Translations under genes and position numbers: made by a program
Assembly: GCF_024707105.1 (NCBI RefSeq)
Contig: NZ_JANQAJ010000006.1
Location: 248,001-312,000 of the forward strand
From: Devosia ginsengisoli
GTDB taxonomy: Bacteria > Pseudomonadota > Alphaproteobacteria > Rhizobiales > Devosiaceae
Direction: 5' to 3'
DNA: 64,000 bases
In this document: positions 24,932 through 32,767 of the stretch, piece after piece
Layout: every line of letters begins with the position of its first letter
How positions within the stretch are numbered: the stretch's first letter is position 1
The notes under the pieces: generated by a model
The model's input: the letters and a program-made list of their open reading frames with translations, nothing else
The model's database searches: none
Told to the model about the DNA's origin: nothing

Positions 24932-26242
24932 CTAGAAAAAGGTCTTGATGGCGTCGATGACCGTCCAGTCGTCATCGACCGCCAGCAGCACCTTCCATTT
25001 GTCGAACGTGGTGCAGGGGTGGGAGATGCCGAAGCCGATAATGTCTCCCACGGCCAGATCTGTATGGGTCTGCAGGCTCAGATGTCCGTGCTGGTCATTG
25101 ATGCCGGTGAGCCGCATGTCCGCGCCGAGAGGCAGTGGACCATCGTCCCGCCCGGGGCGGAAATGCAGCAAGGGCACCGGCATGCCACCATCGGTGCCCA
25201 CGTCGCGACGACCGAGCGATATGATCGCCTTTTCGGGTTCGGGCCGGGACAGGACCTGGGCGAAGACCAGCAGAGCGGGTTCGAAGCCATCGGCCGGCAG
25301 AGCCTGATCACGCTGGCGTACGGCGGCGAAGGCCGTCTCGTAGGTGCCGGAATCGTGAGTCAGGTAACAACCGCTGCGCGCCACGAGCCGGGTCCGTCCG
25401 GCCAATGCCGAGGTCTGCAACCGTTGTGCCAGCCGGTCGTAGTAAGCCGAACCGCCCGCCGACAGCAGAATTTCACCGGGATCGGCAAAGGCTTTGAGGG
25501 CGTCGCATTGCACGGCAATGCTGCAGATGCGGTCGAGGAATTCATCGACCAGCGCAACGTCGGAAAGCAGGCCCTCAAAGCCGGCCACGCCGCGTAGCGG
25601 CAAGCCGGCTTTGCGGATCGCTGCTACGGTCGCCAGCGCGGCCTCGACGCTGCGGCAGCCGGTGCGACCACCGGCATAGCCGATTTCCAGCAGGCATTGC
25701 GGCAGGTTTCCGGACGAGCGGCAGCGCGCCAGCCTTTCCGCGCCTGCCACCGAATCGACCAGGATGAACAGTTCCAGGTCGGGCGTCCGGGCGAGTACGC
25801 CCGCCACATAGTCGATTTCGGCAGTACCGATCACCTGGTTGGCAATGATCAGGCGCCGGAAGCCGAAATGCAGGCAGACGGCGAGATGGGCGACACTGGA
25901 AATGGTAATGCCCCAGGCGCCGTCGGCGATCTGCCGTGCGAAGAGTTGCGGCGCCATGCTGGTCTTGCCATGCGGTGCCAGCGATATCCCGTTGGCGCCC
26001 AGATAGGATTGCATGGTCCGGCTGTTGCGCTCGATTGCCGACAGGCGTAATGCGGCGACGGGAAATGACACGTCATTGCGGAACAGGTTCCAACCCTTCC
26101 CACCCACCTCGCCGAACGGGATCGGGCAGTTTTGCGGCAGCAGGCCCTTGGTGCCGGGCGCCAGATCGAGCGCGGCCAGTTCGGCTATTGCTTCGGCATA
26201 GATGCCTGCCGACAGGGCGGGATTGAACGGAAGCTGGTTCAT
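24932..26242 (-). CDS. PLP-dependent amino-acid deaminase/D-serine dehydratase-like protein
   Basis: A 436-residue fold-III PLP enzyme of the DSD1/D-threonine-aldolase group. The N-terminal alanine-racemase-like barrel has the cofactor lysine in LAPHGKTSMAPQLF, and the C-terminal D-serine-dehydratase-like domain ends with HGHL...VGDIIGFGISHPCTTFDKWK, where His and Cys would bind Zn. The start is ATG 26242, overlapping the stop of the reductase gene (ATGA). It is the fourth gene of the operon with the diiron oxygenase, so it may deaminate an amino acid made or exposed by that oxygenase. Substrate unknown. Confidence 0.88.
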   Translation of the reverse strand: MNQLPFNPALSAGIYAEAIAELAALDLAPGTKGLLPQNCPIPFGEVGGKGWNLFRNDVSFPVAALRLSAIERNSRTMQSYLGANGISLAPHGKTSMAPQLFARQIADGAWGITISSVAHLAVCLHFGFRRLIIANQVIGTAEIDYVAGVLARTPDLELFILVDSVAGAERLARCRSSGNLPQCLLEIGYAGGRTGCRSVEAALATVAAIRKAGLPLRGVAGFEGLLSDVALVDEFLDRICSIAVQCDALKAFADPGEILLSAGGSAYYDRLAQRLQTSALAGRTRLVARSGCYLTHDSGTYETAFAAVRQRDQALPADGFEPALLVFAQVLSRPEPEKAIISLGRRDVGTDGGMPVPLLHFRPGRDDGPLPLGADMRLTGINDQHGHLSLQTHTDLAVGDIIGFGISHPCTTFDKWKVLLAVDDDWTVIDAIKTFF

Positions 26243-27495
26243 GACGCCACCGCCAGCGGCGGGAACGCCGCCCAAAGGGGCTGGTCCGCATCCTGCAGTA
26301 TTGCAGGGTCACAGACGGCGCCGTCGCGGATGAGCGGCCTGGCGCGCTTGATATGTTTGGCGATGGAGGTTTCCGGACCAATACCATGAACGGCCCGCAG
26401 GCGGCCTGCCGGACACAGCGCAAACGAGAGCGCACTCTCCGGATCGATCACGCGGTGAACGAGTGTCGCCCCGTCCGGCGGCAAGCCGAGGCCCTGGATT
26501 CCGAGATCATACTGGTCCGACCAGAACCAGGGGACGATATCCGTCGGCAGCGCACGGCCCGCCATATTGCGCCCGGCGATCTCGCCCAATTGCCGCGCCG
26601 CCTCCCAGCTTTCGAGCCGCACGAGGCGGCCATCGAGCGGGAAGGCACAGCAATCGCCACTGGCCCAGATGCCCGCTTGCGATGTCCGCAATTGCGCATC
26701 CACGACCACGCCATTGGCGATCGCAAGGCCTGCAGCTTCCGCCAGTTCCGTTCGCGGAATGCTGCCGATGGCGACCGGCACCAAATCCGCGGTGATTTCG
26801 GCGCCCGAACTGAGCAGAAGCCGCTCGCCGGTCGGTCCGCTCTCCACGCTAGCAATTGTCGTTCCAAACCGGAATGCCACGCCCATGGCGCGATGCCTGG
26901 CCAGGGCGATTTCCGCTATGGCAGGCGGCAGGACGCGGGCAAGGGGCCGGTCCTGGCTCTCGATGACGGTGACCTGGGCGCCGGCCATGCGGGCTGCCGC
27001 AGCAAGTTCGAGCCCGATCAGGCCGGCACCGACAATGACGATGCGGCTCTGACCGTTGAGGTAAGGCCGCAGCCGCGCCGCATCGCCGGCCCGGCGCAGG
27101 GTCAACCAGCGGTCGGAATTGCGGCCGGGCAGGTCAAGGTCGCGCGCCTCCGCACCGGTCGCGAGCAGCAGGCCGGAATAGGCGATCCGTTCGGAAGTGC
27201 CCAGCGTCACCAAGCGGTTGGCGGCATCGAGGTGCGTTGCTCTTGTATCGAGGCGGATGTCGATGGCTGGATCGTCGAGCAGTTCCGGCGGGATTACGCT
27301 TGATGGTCTGGCATGGCTGGAGCCGAGAAACTGCTTGGAGAGCGTCGGGCGCTCATAGGCGTGGATGTCTTCCTCGCACACCCATACAACCGGGCCGCGA
27401 TAGCCTTCGGACCGCAGTCCGGCAATGGCACAGGTCGCGCTTTCCCCGCCGCCAATAATGACAATGGGATCAGCCCGCATTGGCCAGTCCGACAT
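26239..27495 (-). CDS. Ferredoxin-NAD(P)H reductase of a three-component oxygenase (MocF-like)
   Basis: A 418-residue FAD-dependent pyridine-nucleotide-disulphide-type reductase. It has the FAD-binding PIVIIGGGESATCAIAGL near the N-terminus, the NAD-binding RIVIVGAGLIGLELAAAA in the middle, and WASGDCCAFPL with a C-terminal reductase domain, as in rubredoxin/ferredoxin reductases of Rieske systems. It passes electrons to the Rieske ferredoxin encoded directly upstream. ATG 27495 (MSDWPMRADP) overlaps the ferredoxin gene by 26 nt; an internal ATG at 27480 is an alternative start. Gene order desaturase-Rieske-reductase matches mocD-mocE-mocF of rhizopine catabolism. Confidence 0.9.
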   Translation of the reverse strand: MSDWPMRADPIVIIGGGESATCAIAGLRSEGYRGPVVWVCEEDIHAYERPTLSKQFLGSSHARPSSVIPPELLDDPAIDIRLDTRATHLDAANRLVTLGTSERIAYSGLLLATGAEARDLDLPGRNSDRWLTLRRAGDAARLRPYLNGQSRIVIVGAGLIGLELAAAARMAGAQVTVIESQDRPLARVLPPAIAEIALARHRAMGVAFRFGTTIASVESGPTGERLLLSSGAEITADLVPVAIGSIPRTELAEAAGLAIANGVVVDAQLRTSQAGIWASGDCCAFPLDGRLVRLESWEAARQLGEIAGRNMAGRALPTDIVPWFWSDQYDLGIQGLGLPPDGATLVHRVIDPESALSFALCPAGRLRAVHGIGPETSIAKHIKRARPLIRDGAVCDPAILQDADQPLWAAFPPLAVAS

Positions 27496-27802
27496 AAACC
27501 ACCCCGTCTTCCACCTTGGTGGGCATGGTACGCAGGTTGATGCAGGCCGGAGCGCCCCTGGCCTCGCCGGTACGATAGTTGAACCGGCCGTTGTGCTTGG
27601 GGCATTCGATGATGTCGTCCATCACCAGCCCGTCCTCGAGCTTGACCTGTTCATGCGTGCACAACCCCTCGGTGGCATAGAAACGGTCATCGGGGCTGCG
27701 ATAGATGGCGACACGATTGCCGGCGATGGTGACGCCCAGGACGTCCTCGAGATCGACGTCGTCGCTATTGCAGGCCTGGTGCCAGGTCAGCTCATTGCTC
27801 AT
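27470..27802 (-). CDS. Rieske [2Fe-2S] ferredoxin (MocE-like)
   Basis: A 110-residue Rieske protein with the cluster ligands Cys48-x-His50 (LCTHEQVKLEDG) and Cys67-x2-His70 (CPKHNGRFNY). It carries electrons from the reductase to the diiron oxygenase. ATG 27802 (MSNELTWHQACN) is chosen over the longer frame to 27919, whose extension is a shadow of the desaturase gene. The start overlaps the desaturase stop by 4 nt. Confidence 0.93.
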   Translation of the reverse strand: MSNELTWHQACNSDDVDLEDVLGVTIAGNRVAIYRSPDDRFYATEGLCTHEQVKLEDGLVMDDIIECPKHNGRFNYRTGEARGAPACINLRTMPTKVEDGVVYVGLANAG

Positions 27803-28896
27803 GATGCTTGCGCTACGTTGACGGTGACGGGGCCGCCATGCAGGTCCGAGCGGTATGGCTTGGCCGTGGGTGGCAATTCCCGGATCAGGAAATAGTCGGG
27901 ATCCTTGCTCTGCCGCCACAGCACCGGCAGGATGTCGCGATAGGCGTGGAACGTGCTCTTGTCGGGCGGGGGCGTATCCGCCTTCATGATCTCATGCAGT
28001 TCTGGGAGCTTGTGATAGGGCACCATCGGGAACATGTGGTGCTCGATGTGATAGTTCATGTTCCAGTAGGCGAACCGCAGCACCGGATTCATGTAGACGG
28101 TGCGCGAGTTCAGCCGGTGATCCAGCACATCTTCGGCCAGTCCGGCATGCTGCAGCACGCCCAGATAATAAGCGAGCCAGTGGCCGTAGATCTTGGGCAC
28201 CGGCCCGAAAAGCAGCACGGGCATCCACGATTGCAGCACCACGGCCAGCGCAATAATGCCGGCATAGATCAGCAGCCATATCCGCGCATCGCGATAAACC
28301 TTCGACCATTCCATTTCGGGGATGAAGGTCTTCTCCTCCGCGGTCAGGCGGCCCGTGGCATGTGAGGCGATATTGTAGACCGCCTTGCACACATTCCAGA
28401 CCGGCACGATGCTGAGAATCAGTTTGGCGAAGTCGATCGGCCGGCGTCCGAAAATCTCCCGATCCCGGCCCACGATGATGGTGTCGGTATGGTGCCTGGT
28501 ATGGCTCCAGCGCCAGATAGTGGGCTCGCGCAGGATCATGAAGCTGGCCATGTGGTAGACTACGTCATTCATCCAGCGGGTCTTGAAGGCCGTGCCATGC
28601 CCGCATTCGTGCCAGCGGGAATCCGCCGCCGAGGCGTAGAATACGCCATAGGCCAGGAAGAAGGGGATCGACCAGGCGGACGGCCAGAAATACCACGCGC
28701 CCGCGCCGAACCCGGCAAGCAGGGCAAACCAGATCAGCGTATCCCTGACGGCCGGTCCATCCGAACGCTTCATCAGCGCCTTTATGGTCGAGCGGGGTAT
28801 GTCGGTCTGGTACCATTCGGCCGCTGCCAGGCCCGAGGCCACGGCCAGTTCCGCATTCCGCCCGATCAAGGAATAATCGCGGGCAGTAGGCTTCAT
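27799..28896 (-). CDS. Fatty-acid-desaturase-family diiron oxygenase (MocD-like)
   Basis: A 365-residue membrane oxygenase with three His boxes: HECGH (96-100), HTRHH (132-136) and HIEHH in the C-terminal third, between hydrophobic hairpins (for example ALLAGFGAGAWYF). This is the membrane diiron fold of desaturases and hydroxylases. The Rieske ferredoxin and reductase downstream make a three-component oxygenase like MocD/E/F, which demethylates an O-methyl inosamine (rhizopine). ATG 28896 is preceded by GGGAGCG; the open frame to 29073 has no homology. It is the first gene of the operon, behind a LysR gene on the same strand. The natural substrate could be another methylated amine or ether. 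Confidence 0.92.
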   Translation of the reverse strand: MKPTARDYSLIGRNAELAVASGLAAAEWYQTDIPRSTIKALMKRSDGPAVRDTLIWFALLAGFGAGAWYFWPSAWSIPFFLAYGVFYASAADSRWHECGHGTAFKTRWMNDVVYHMASFMILREPTIWRWSHTRHHTDTIIVGRDREIFGRRPIDFAKLILSIVPVWNVCKAVYNIASHATGRLTAEEKTFIPEMEWSKVYRDARIWLLIYAGIIALAVVLQSWMPVLLFGPVPKIYGHWLAYYLGVLQHAGLAEDVLDHRLNSRTVYMNPVLRFAYWNMNYHIEHHMFPMVPYHKLPELHEIMKADTPPPDKSTFHAYRDILPVLWRQSKDPDYFLIRELPPTAKPYRSDLHGGPVTVNVAQAS

Positions 28897-29015
28897 CGTC
28901 TCGCTCCCAATCTGCAGCAAGCAGGCCGCGTCAGCGGCCATCGCATTGGGGAGCAGCATAGCCCGCGGCTCCGGGGCGAAACGAATTACATCTCCTAGCT
29001 TTGATATTAGTTGAG

Positions 29016-29954
29016 CTAATAGACAGACGGCTTGTTCGGCGGAGCCACGCCCTGCATCTGCTCGATCAGCCACGCAACGAAAATGTCGATATCATCGCGG
29101 TTTTCTGCGGGGCGTTTCAAAACGAAATAGCGCGGACCGGGCATGGGCTCATGGCCGGGCAGGGCGATCATGCGACCATTGCGGATATAAGCATTCACCA
29201 GCAAATGGCGCCCCATGGCCAGTCCATTGCCGCCCGATGCCGCCTGATAGGCTAGGTATGCCATGTTGAAATAAGTGTTCCGCGTGCGCCGTCCCCATGG
29301 CCGGCCATTGGCTTCGATCCACATGATCCATTCTGCGACCTTGGAGGGTGAGTCGGTCCAGGGATCGGCATCGTGGATCAGGGTGATCCGCTCCTCGGGA
29401 TTGGCCTGGTAGCGCTCGATATATTCACGCGTGGCCACGGGATACAGCCATTCCTGAAACTCGGCGATCACCTGGACTCTTGACGGCGGTGTCGGAGCGT
29501 AGCGGATGGCCACATCGATGCCCCCCATGCTCATCTGCGTCGTGTCGAGCATGGTCATATCCGCCAGCAAGGTGACCGTGATATTGGGGTTAGCCTCGGT
29601 AAAGTCGGACAAGCGGGGCGCCAGCCATTCCAGTGCCAGCGATGGAACGCAGTTCACCGTCACCCGGCCATAGGCCGCAACATTGCTGGCATTGGTCAGC
29701 GCCGTGGCGATGAGGTCAAAGCCTTTGCTGAGGTCGGCATAGAGCATCGCGCCGGCCTCGGTGAGGTGAATGCCCTTGTTGGTCCTGTTGAAGAGCTTGA
29801 TCGCCAACCGCTCTTCGAGGCGATGGATGCGCTGCGTCACGGCGCTCTGTGTGAGCGCCAATTCGCTGGCTGCCTGCTTCATCGACCGCTGCTCGGCGGC
29901 TACCCGGAAGAACCAGAGATCGGATGCCAGGCTGGCATCCAGTTTCCTAGCCAC
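29016..29954 (-). CDS. LysR-family transcriptional regulator
   Basis: A 312-residue regulator. The helix-turn-helix is FFRVAAEQRSMKQAASELAL followed by TQSAVTQRIHRLEERLAIKL and LFNRTNKGIHLTEAG, of the GcvA-like branch, and then the effector domain. It starts with GTG 29954 after GAGG. It lies 119 bp upstream of the diiron-oxygenase gene on the same strand, so it could be in the same transcript or drive it from the gap. Regulation of the MocDEF-like operon is inferred. Confidence 0.9.
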   Translation of the reverse strand: MARKLDASLASDLWFFRVAAEQRSMKQAASELALTQSAVTQRIHRLEERLAIKLFNRTNKGIHLTEAGAMLYADLSKGFDLIATALTNASNVAAYGRVTVNCVPSLALEWLAPRLSDFTEANPNITVTLLADMTMLDTTQMSMGGIDVAIRYAPTPPSRVQVIAEFQEWLYPVATREYIERYQANPEERITLIHDADPWTDSPSKVAEWIMWIEANGRPWGRRTRNTYFNMAYLAYQAASGGNGLAMGRHLLVNAYIRNGRMIALPGHEPMPGPRYFVLKRPAENRDDIDIFVAWLIEQMQGVAPPNKPSVY

Positions 29955-30088
29955 GCTTGTACCTCATGTGGCCGGCTCACCGCGAACCGTCTGGCCGAAA
30001 GCCTGCACCATGAGATGCGCCGATTGCAAGCTGCGACCCATCTGCCGGCGATGTCGGCCGGTCTCAATGCAGGCGCACCTTATCTTCC

Positions 30089-30265
30089 ATGACGATCAGT
30101 CTGCGAACATCGAAACCAGGCCAACGGCAATGGCGGCATAGAGACATCGCCGCCGCCAATGTGGTGATGCGCTCGAAAATCCAGGTCTGGCAGATTCCGT
30201 CCACGGTCTACCGCATGATGGCGGTGAGCTATGCCGAGCTGCAGGACCTGGCCAATTACGGCTAG
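30089..30265 (+). CDS. Small hypothetical protein (58 residues)
   Basis: An open frame from ATG 30089 to TAG 30263-30265. The first third (MTISLRTSKPGQRQWRHRD) is basic, the rest reads IAAANVVMRSKIQVWQIPS and TVYRMMAVSYAELQDLANYG. The second part looks protein-like, but there is no ribosome site of note and no recognised family. It could equally be a fragment of a decayed gene. It is the only plus-strand frame of interest in the 1.1-kb stretch between the LysR and MarR genes. Confidence 0.3.
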   Translation: MTISLRTSKPGQRQWRHRDIAAANVVMRSKIQVWQIPSTVYRMMAVSYAELQDLANYG

Positions 30266-30306
30266 CCCGCATCACGCAGCTACGGTCGGCGTCGGATGCC
30301 GGCCGT

Positions 30307-30480
30307 TCAGCTCGAATCGCGATCCTCGCGCTCGTATTCCGCATGGGTCGCCGCTTCGGTCAGTGCCTTTTCGGCCCTGGAGCGCTGCCGGTTGCGATAG
30401 AGGCCATAGGCCATGGCCGCCCCGAGTATGACCACACCCAGGGTCAGCACGATCAGCCAGAAGGACGGTCCTGATTCCAT
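30307..30480 (-). CDS. Small single-pass membrane protein (57 residues)
   Basis: From ATG 30480 the frame gives MESGPSFWLIVLTLGVVILG, continuing AAMAYGLYRNRQRSR and an acidic tail ending DRDSS. There is one clear transmembrane helix with a basic stop-transfer patch, so it is an N-out, C-in type small membrane protein. It overlaps the end of the preceding small gene by 28 nt. Third gene of the small-protein operon. Function unknown. Confidence 0.6.
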   Translation of the reverse strand: MESGPSFWLIVLTLGVVILGAAMAYGLYRNRQRSRAEKALTEAATHAEYEREDRDSS

Positions 30481-30635
30481 TGCGACTCTCCTTGCCTGGG
30501 CTTGGGCGCCTCGGGCTTGACGGGCTGGTCATGCTCGCTGCCGTCGGGCCTGCGGCCCAGATCGTCGATATTGTCATCCTTCTGCCTGCCCGGGCCCGTC
30601 TCGGTCGGTGCGGGTTTGGATTTACCGGTATCCAT
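30453..30635 (-). CDS. Small hydrophilic protein (60 residues)
   Basis: The frame from ATG 30635 encodes a Pro-, Asp- and Lys-rich, apparently disordered protein (MDTGKSKPAPTETGPGRQKD, then repeated charged stretches). Its start overlaps the stop of the regulator-like gene (TGATG), which argues that it is translated. No family recognised. Confidence 0.5.
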   Translation of the reverse strand: MDTGKSKPAPTETGPGRQKDDNIDDLGRRPDGSEHDQPVKPEAPKPRQGESQWNQDRPSG

Positions 30636-30874
30636 CAGGTCACCACCTTCTGGCCCGGAGGCGGATTGGCCTCCAGGCGATCGAGCGCCAGCCCGACCCG
30701 ATCCGCCACATCGAGGTCAAAATCCTGATCGGGGCTGGTCAGCTCATACTGGCGAAGCTGTTCGGGCTGGATACCAGCTTCCGCGGCGAACCGCTCGAGC
30801 TCCATCCCCAGCGCCAACCGGCGATTGTGATCGCCCTTCGGTGAACGCCGCCCGGGATCAATCGGAAGGGACAT
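30635..30874 (-). CDS. Small helix-rich protein, possible XRE-type DNA-binding protein (79 residues)
   Basis: The frame from ATG 30874 reads MSLPIDPGRRSPKGDHNRRL and then ALGMELERFAAEAGIQPEQL and RQYELTSPDQDFDLDVADRV. The segment ELERFAAEAGIQPEQLRQYE resembles the helix-turn-helix of XRE-type proteins, although the domain is short. A longer frame to 30910 is possible but adds a Cys-rich stretch with no support. It is the first gene of a three-gene operon of small proteins and is divergent from the MarR-type regulator gene. Confidence 0.6.
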   Translation of the reverse strand: MSLPIDPGRRSPKGDHNRRLALGMELERFAAEAGIQPEQLRQYELTSPDQDFDLDVADRVGLALDRLEANPPPGQKVVT

Positions 30875-31023
30875 TGGTCCATCCTTCCTGCAAGTGCAGA
30901 TGGTGATCAACCGCCCCGCATGGACTTGGTTCCCTCTCCCGACACGGTCGTCCGGTCTTTAAGCAGCAGGCCGCCTGGCTGCTGATCGGAACCACCAGTA
31001 TGCGATTTCATCTTGTTCAGTTC

Positions 31024-31041
31024 GTTCAGTATTGACTGAAC
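31024..31041. promoter_or_regulatory. Palindromic operator upstream of the MarR-type gene
   Basis: GTTCAGT-ATTG-ACTGAAC is a perfect 7-bp inverted repeat with a 4-bp spacer, ending 24 bp before the regulator's ATG. A further half site GTTCAGT overlaps at 31016-31022-like sequence (cagttcgttcag). It is probably the autoregulatory site controlling the efflux operon. Confidence 0.65.
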
Positions 31042-31065
31042 TATCGGTATCGCATAGCAAAACGC

Positions 31066-31575
31066 ATGCCCCACTCCCTCTCGGCCGCCGAAAATTTTAT
31101 CGAGCAGATGGGCCTGATCACTCAGGACGATGGCGGTCCGCGCATTGCGGGACGCATCATGGGCCTGTTGATCGTGGAGGGGCAGCCATTCTCGCTGGCG
31201 GAAATGGCCGAGCGGCTCAAGATCAGCAAGGCCAGCGCCAGCACCAATGCCCGCTTGCTGGCCAATGCCGGCATGATCCGTCAGACTGGCCGTGCCGGCG
31301 ACCGGCAGGATTATTATGAGCTTGGCGAGGACCCCTATCAGCGGATGATGGAAACCGTCAGTGCCCGCCTGCGCAAGGTGGCGGATTTGGTGTTCGAAGC
31401 GGAAACCCGTTTTGCCGACGATGACGGCGGCGCCCGCAGCCGGGTCCACCAACTTGCCGAATTTTATGCCCAATCGGCCGACTTTCTCGCCGATTGGTCC
31501 AAGCAATCTGTTTCGAAGGGTGATGCGTCGCGAAACGCTGCCCCGCCCAGCACCGGAGATCGCGATGACAACTGA
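31066..31575 (+). CDS. MarR/GbsR-type transcriptional regulator
   Basis: A 169-residue winged-helix protein of the GbsR-like MarR group: RIAGRIMGLLIVEGQPFSLA, then EMAERLKISKASASTNARLL and a wing at RQTGRAGDRQDYYELG, followed by a helical dimerisation region. It is followed, with a stop/start overlap, by an RND efflux adaptor and pump, and a palindrome precedes its own start. It is probably the repressor of the efflux operon, sensing a drug-like compound. Confidence 0.87.
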   Translation: MPHSLSAAENFIEQMGLITQDDGGPRIAGRIMGLLIVEGQPFSLAEMAERLKISKASASTNARLLANAGMIRQTGRAGDRQDYYELGEDPYQRMMETVSARLRKVADLVFEAETRFADDDGGARSRVHQLAEFYAQSADFLADWSKQSVSKGDASRNAAPPSTGDRDDN

Positions 31576-32767
31576 ACATTCCAAGCCCGAATGGGCGCAG
31601 TCGAAGCGGGAAAAGGACAATGTGGCGCGCGTGGCCGCCGGCCTCAAGCCACGGCGTCGCCGCTGGCCCTGGGTCGTGCTGGCCCTGATCATCGTCGCCG
31701 CCATAGCTGGCTGGTTCCTGGCCAGCCAGCAGCCCGCGATTGCCCCGGTCGAGGCGCCCGTGGCCGCTCCGGTCATGCAGATCAATCCATCGGAAATCTC
31801 GACCATCGAGCCCCAGACCCTGGAACGCACGGTCAAGGTGACGGGCTCGCTGGCGCCGCAACGGCAGACGCAACTGGCCTCGCAGGTCTCGGGCCGCGTG
31901 GTCGCGGTCATGGCGCGACCGGGCGATGCGGTCCGCACCGGCGACGTTCTGCTCCAGCTCGATACCGAAAGCCTGCGCATCCAGCTCGACCAGCAGACCA
32001 GCACCGCTGAAGCCACACGGGCCCAGTTGGTTCTGGCAGAGAGCCAGTTGAACCGCACCACCGACCTCATCCAGCGCGGGCTTGCCGCGTCTTCGGGCAT
32101 CGAGCAGGTGCAATCCAGCGCCGATGCCTTGCGGGCCAATCTGGCGGCGCTTGAGGGTCAGGTCGAGGCGGCGCGACTTGCGCTGCAGAATGCCACGCTG
32201 AAGGCGCCTATGGATGGCATCATCTCCGAGCGCAGTGTCAGCGCCGGCCAGACCGTGCAGCAGGGCGCCACATTATTCACCATCGTCGACCTGGCCACGC
32301 TCGAGCTCAATGCCTCGGCGCCGGTGGGGTCGAGCGTCCAGCTCGCCAAGGGCCAGGCGGCGACGGTCTCCGTCGAGGGGCTGCCCGGCCGGAGCTTTCC
32401 CGGCATAGTCGATCGCATCAACCCGGTCGCGCTGGCCGGAACACGGACCATCCCGGTCTATATCGTGCTCGAAAATGCCGAGGACCTGCTGCGCGGCGGC
32501 ATGTTCGCCACCGGCCAGATCGTGGTGGCCCAGCAAACCGATGCCCTGGCGGTGCCGGAGACGGCGCTGCGCGAGGATGCGGAGGGTTTCTTCGTGCTCA
32601 AACTAGCTGATGGCAAGGTGGTGCGGCAGGCCATCGAGCAGGGCGAACGCTGGAACGGCAATCGGCTGGTCGAAATCACCTCGGGGCTGACGGCAGGCGA
32701 TGTGGTGGTGACGGCGCCGCTGACGCAATTGCAGCCGGACGACCTGGTCGAGATGGTGGAGGGCTAG
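31565..32767 (+). CDS. RND efflux periplasmic adaptor (HlyD/AcrA family membrane fusion protein)
   Basis: A 400-residue adaptor. A single N-terminal membrane anchor (RWPWVVLALIIVAAIAGWFL) is followed by the lipoyl half-motifs (VSGRVVAVMARPGDAVRTGD and ATLKAPMDGIISERSVSAG), a coiled-coil hairpin between them (about residues 140-220), and the beta-barrel with VVARPEG-like membrane-proximal domain. It bridges the RND pump in the inner membrane and an outer-membrane channel; no TolC-type gene is in the window. ATG 31565 overlaps the regulator gene by 11 nt; the open frame further upstream is a shadow. Confidence 0.93.
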   Translation: MTTEHSKPEWAQSKREKDNVARVAAGLKPRRRRWPWVVLALIIVAAIAGWFLASQQPAIAPVEAPVAAPVMQINPSEISTIEPQTLERTVKVTGSLAPQRQTQLASQVSGRVVAVMARPGDAVRTGDVLLQLDTESLRIQLDQQTSTAEATRAQLVLAESQLNRTTDLIQRGLAASSGIEQVQSSADALRANLAALEGQVEAARLALQNATLKAPMDGIISERSVSAGQTVQQGATLFTIVDLATLELNASAPVGSSVQLAKGQAATVSVEGLPGRSFPGIVDRINPVALAGTRTIPVYIVLENAEDLLRGGMFATGQIVVAQQTDALAVPETALREDAEGFFVLKLADGKVVRQAIEQGERWNGNRLVEITSGLTAGDVVVTAPLTQLQPDDLVEMVEG

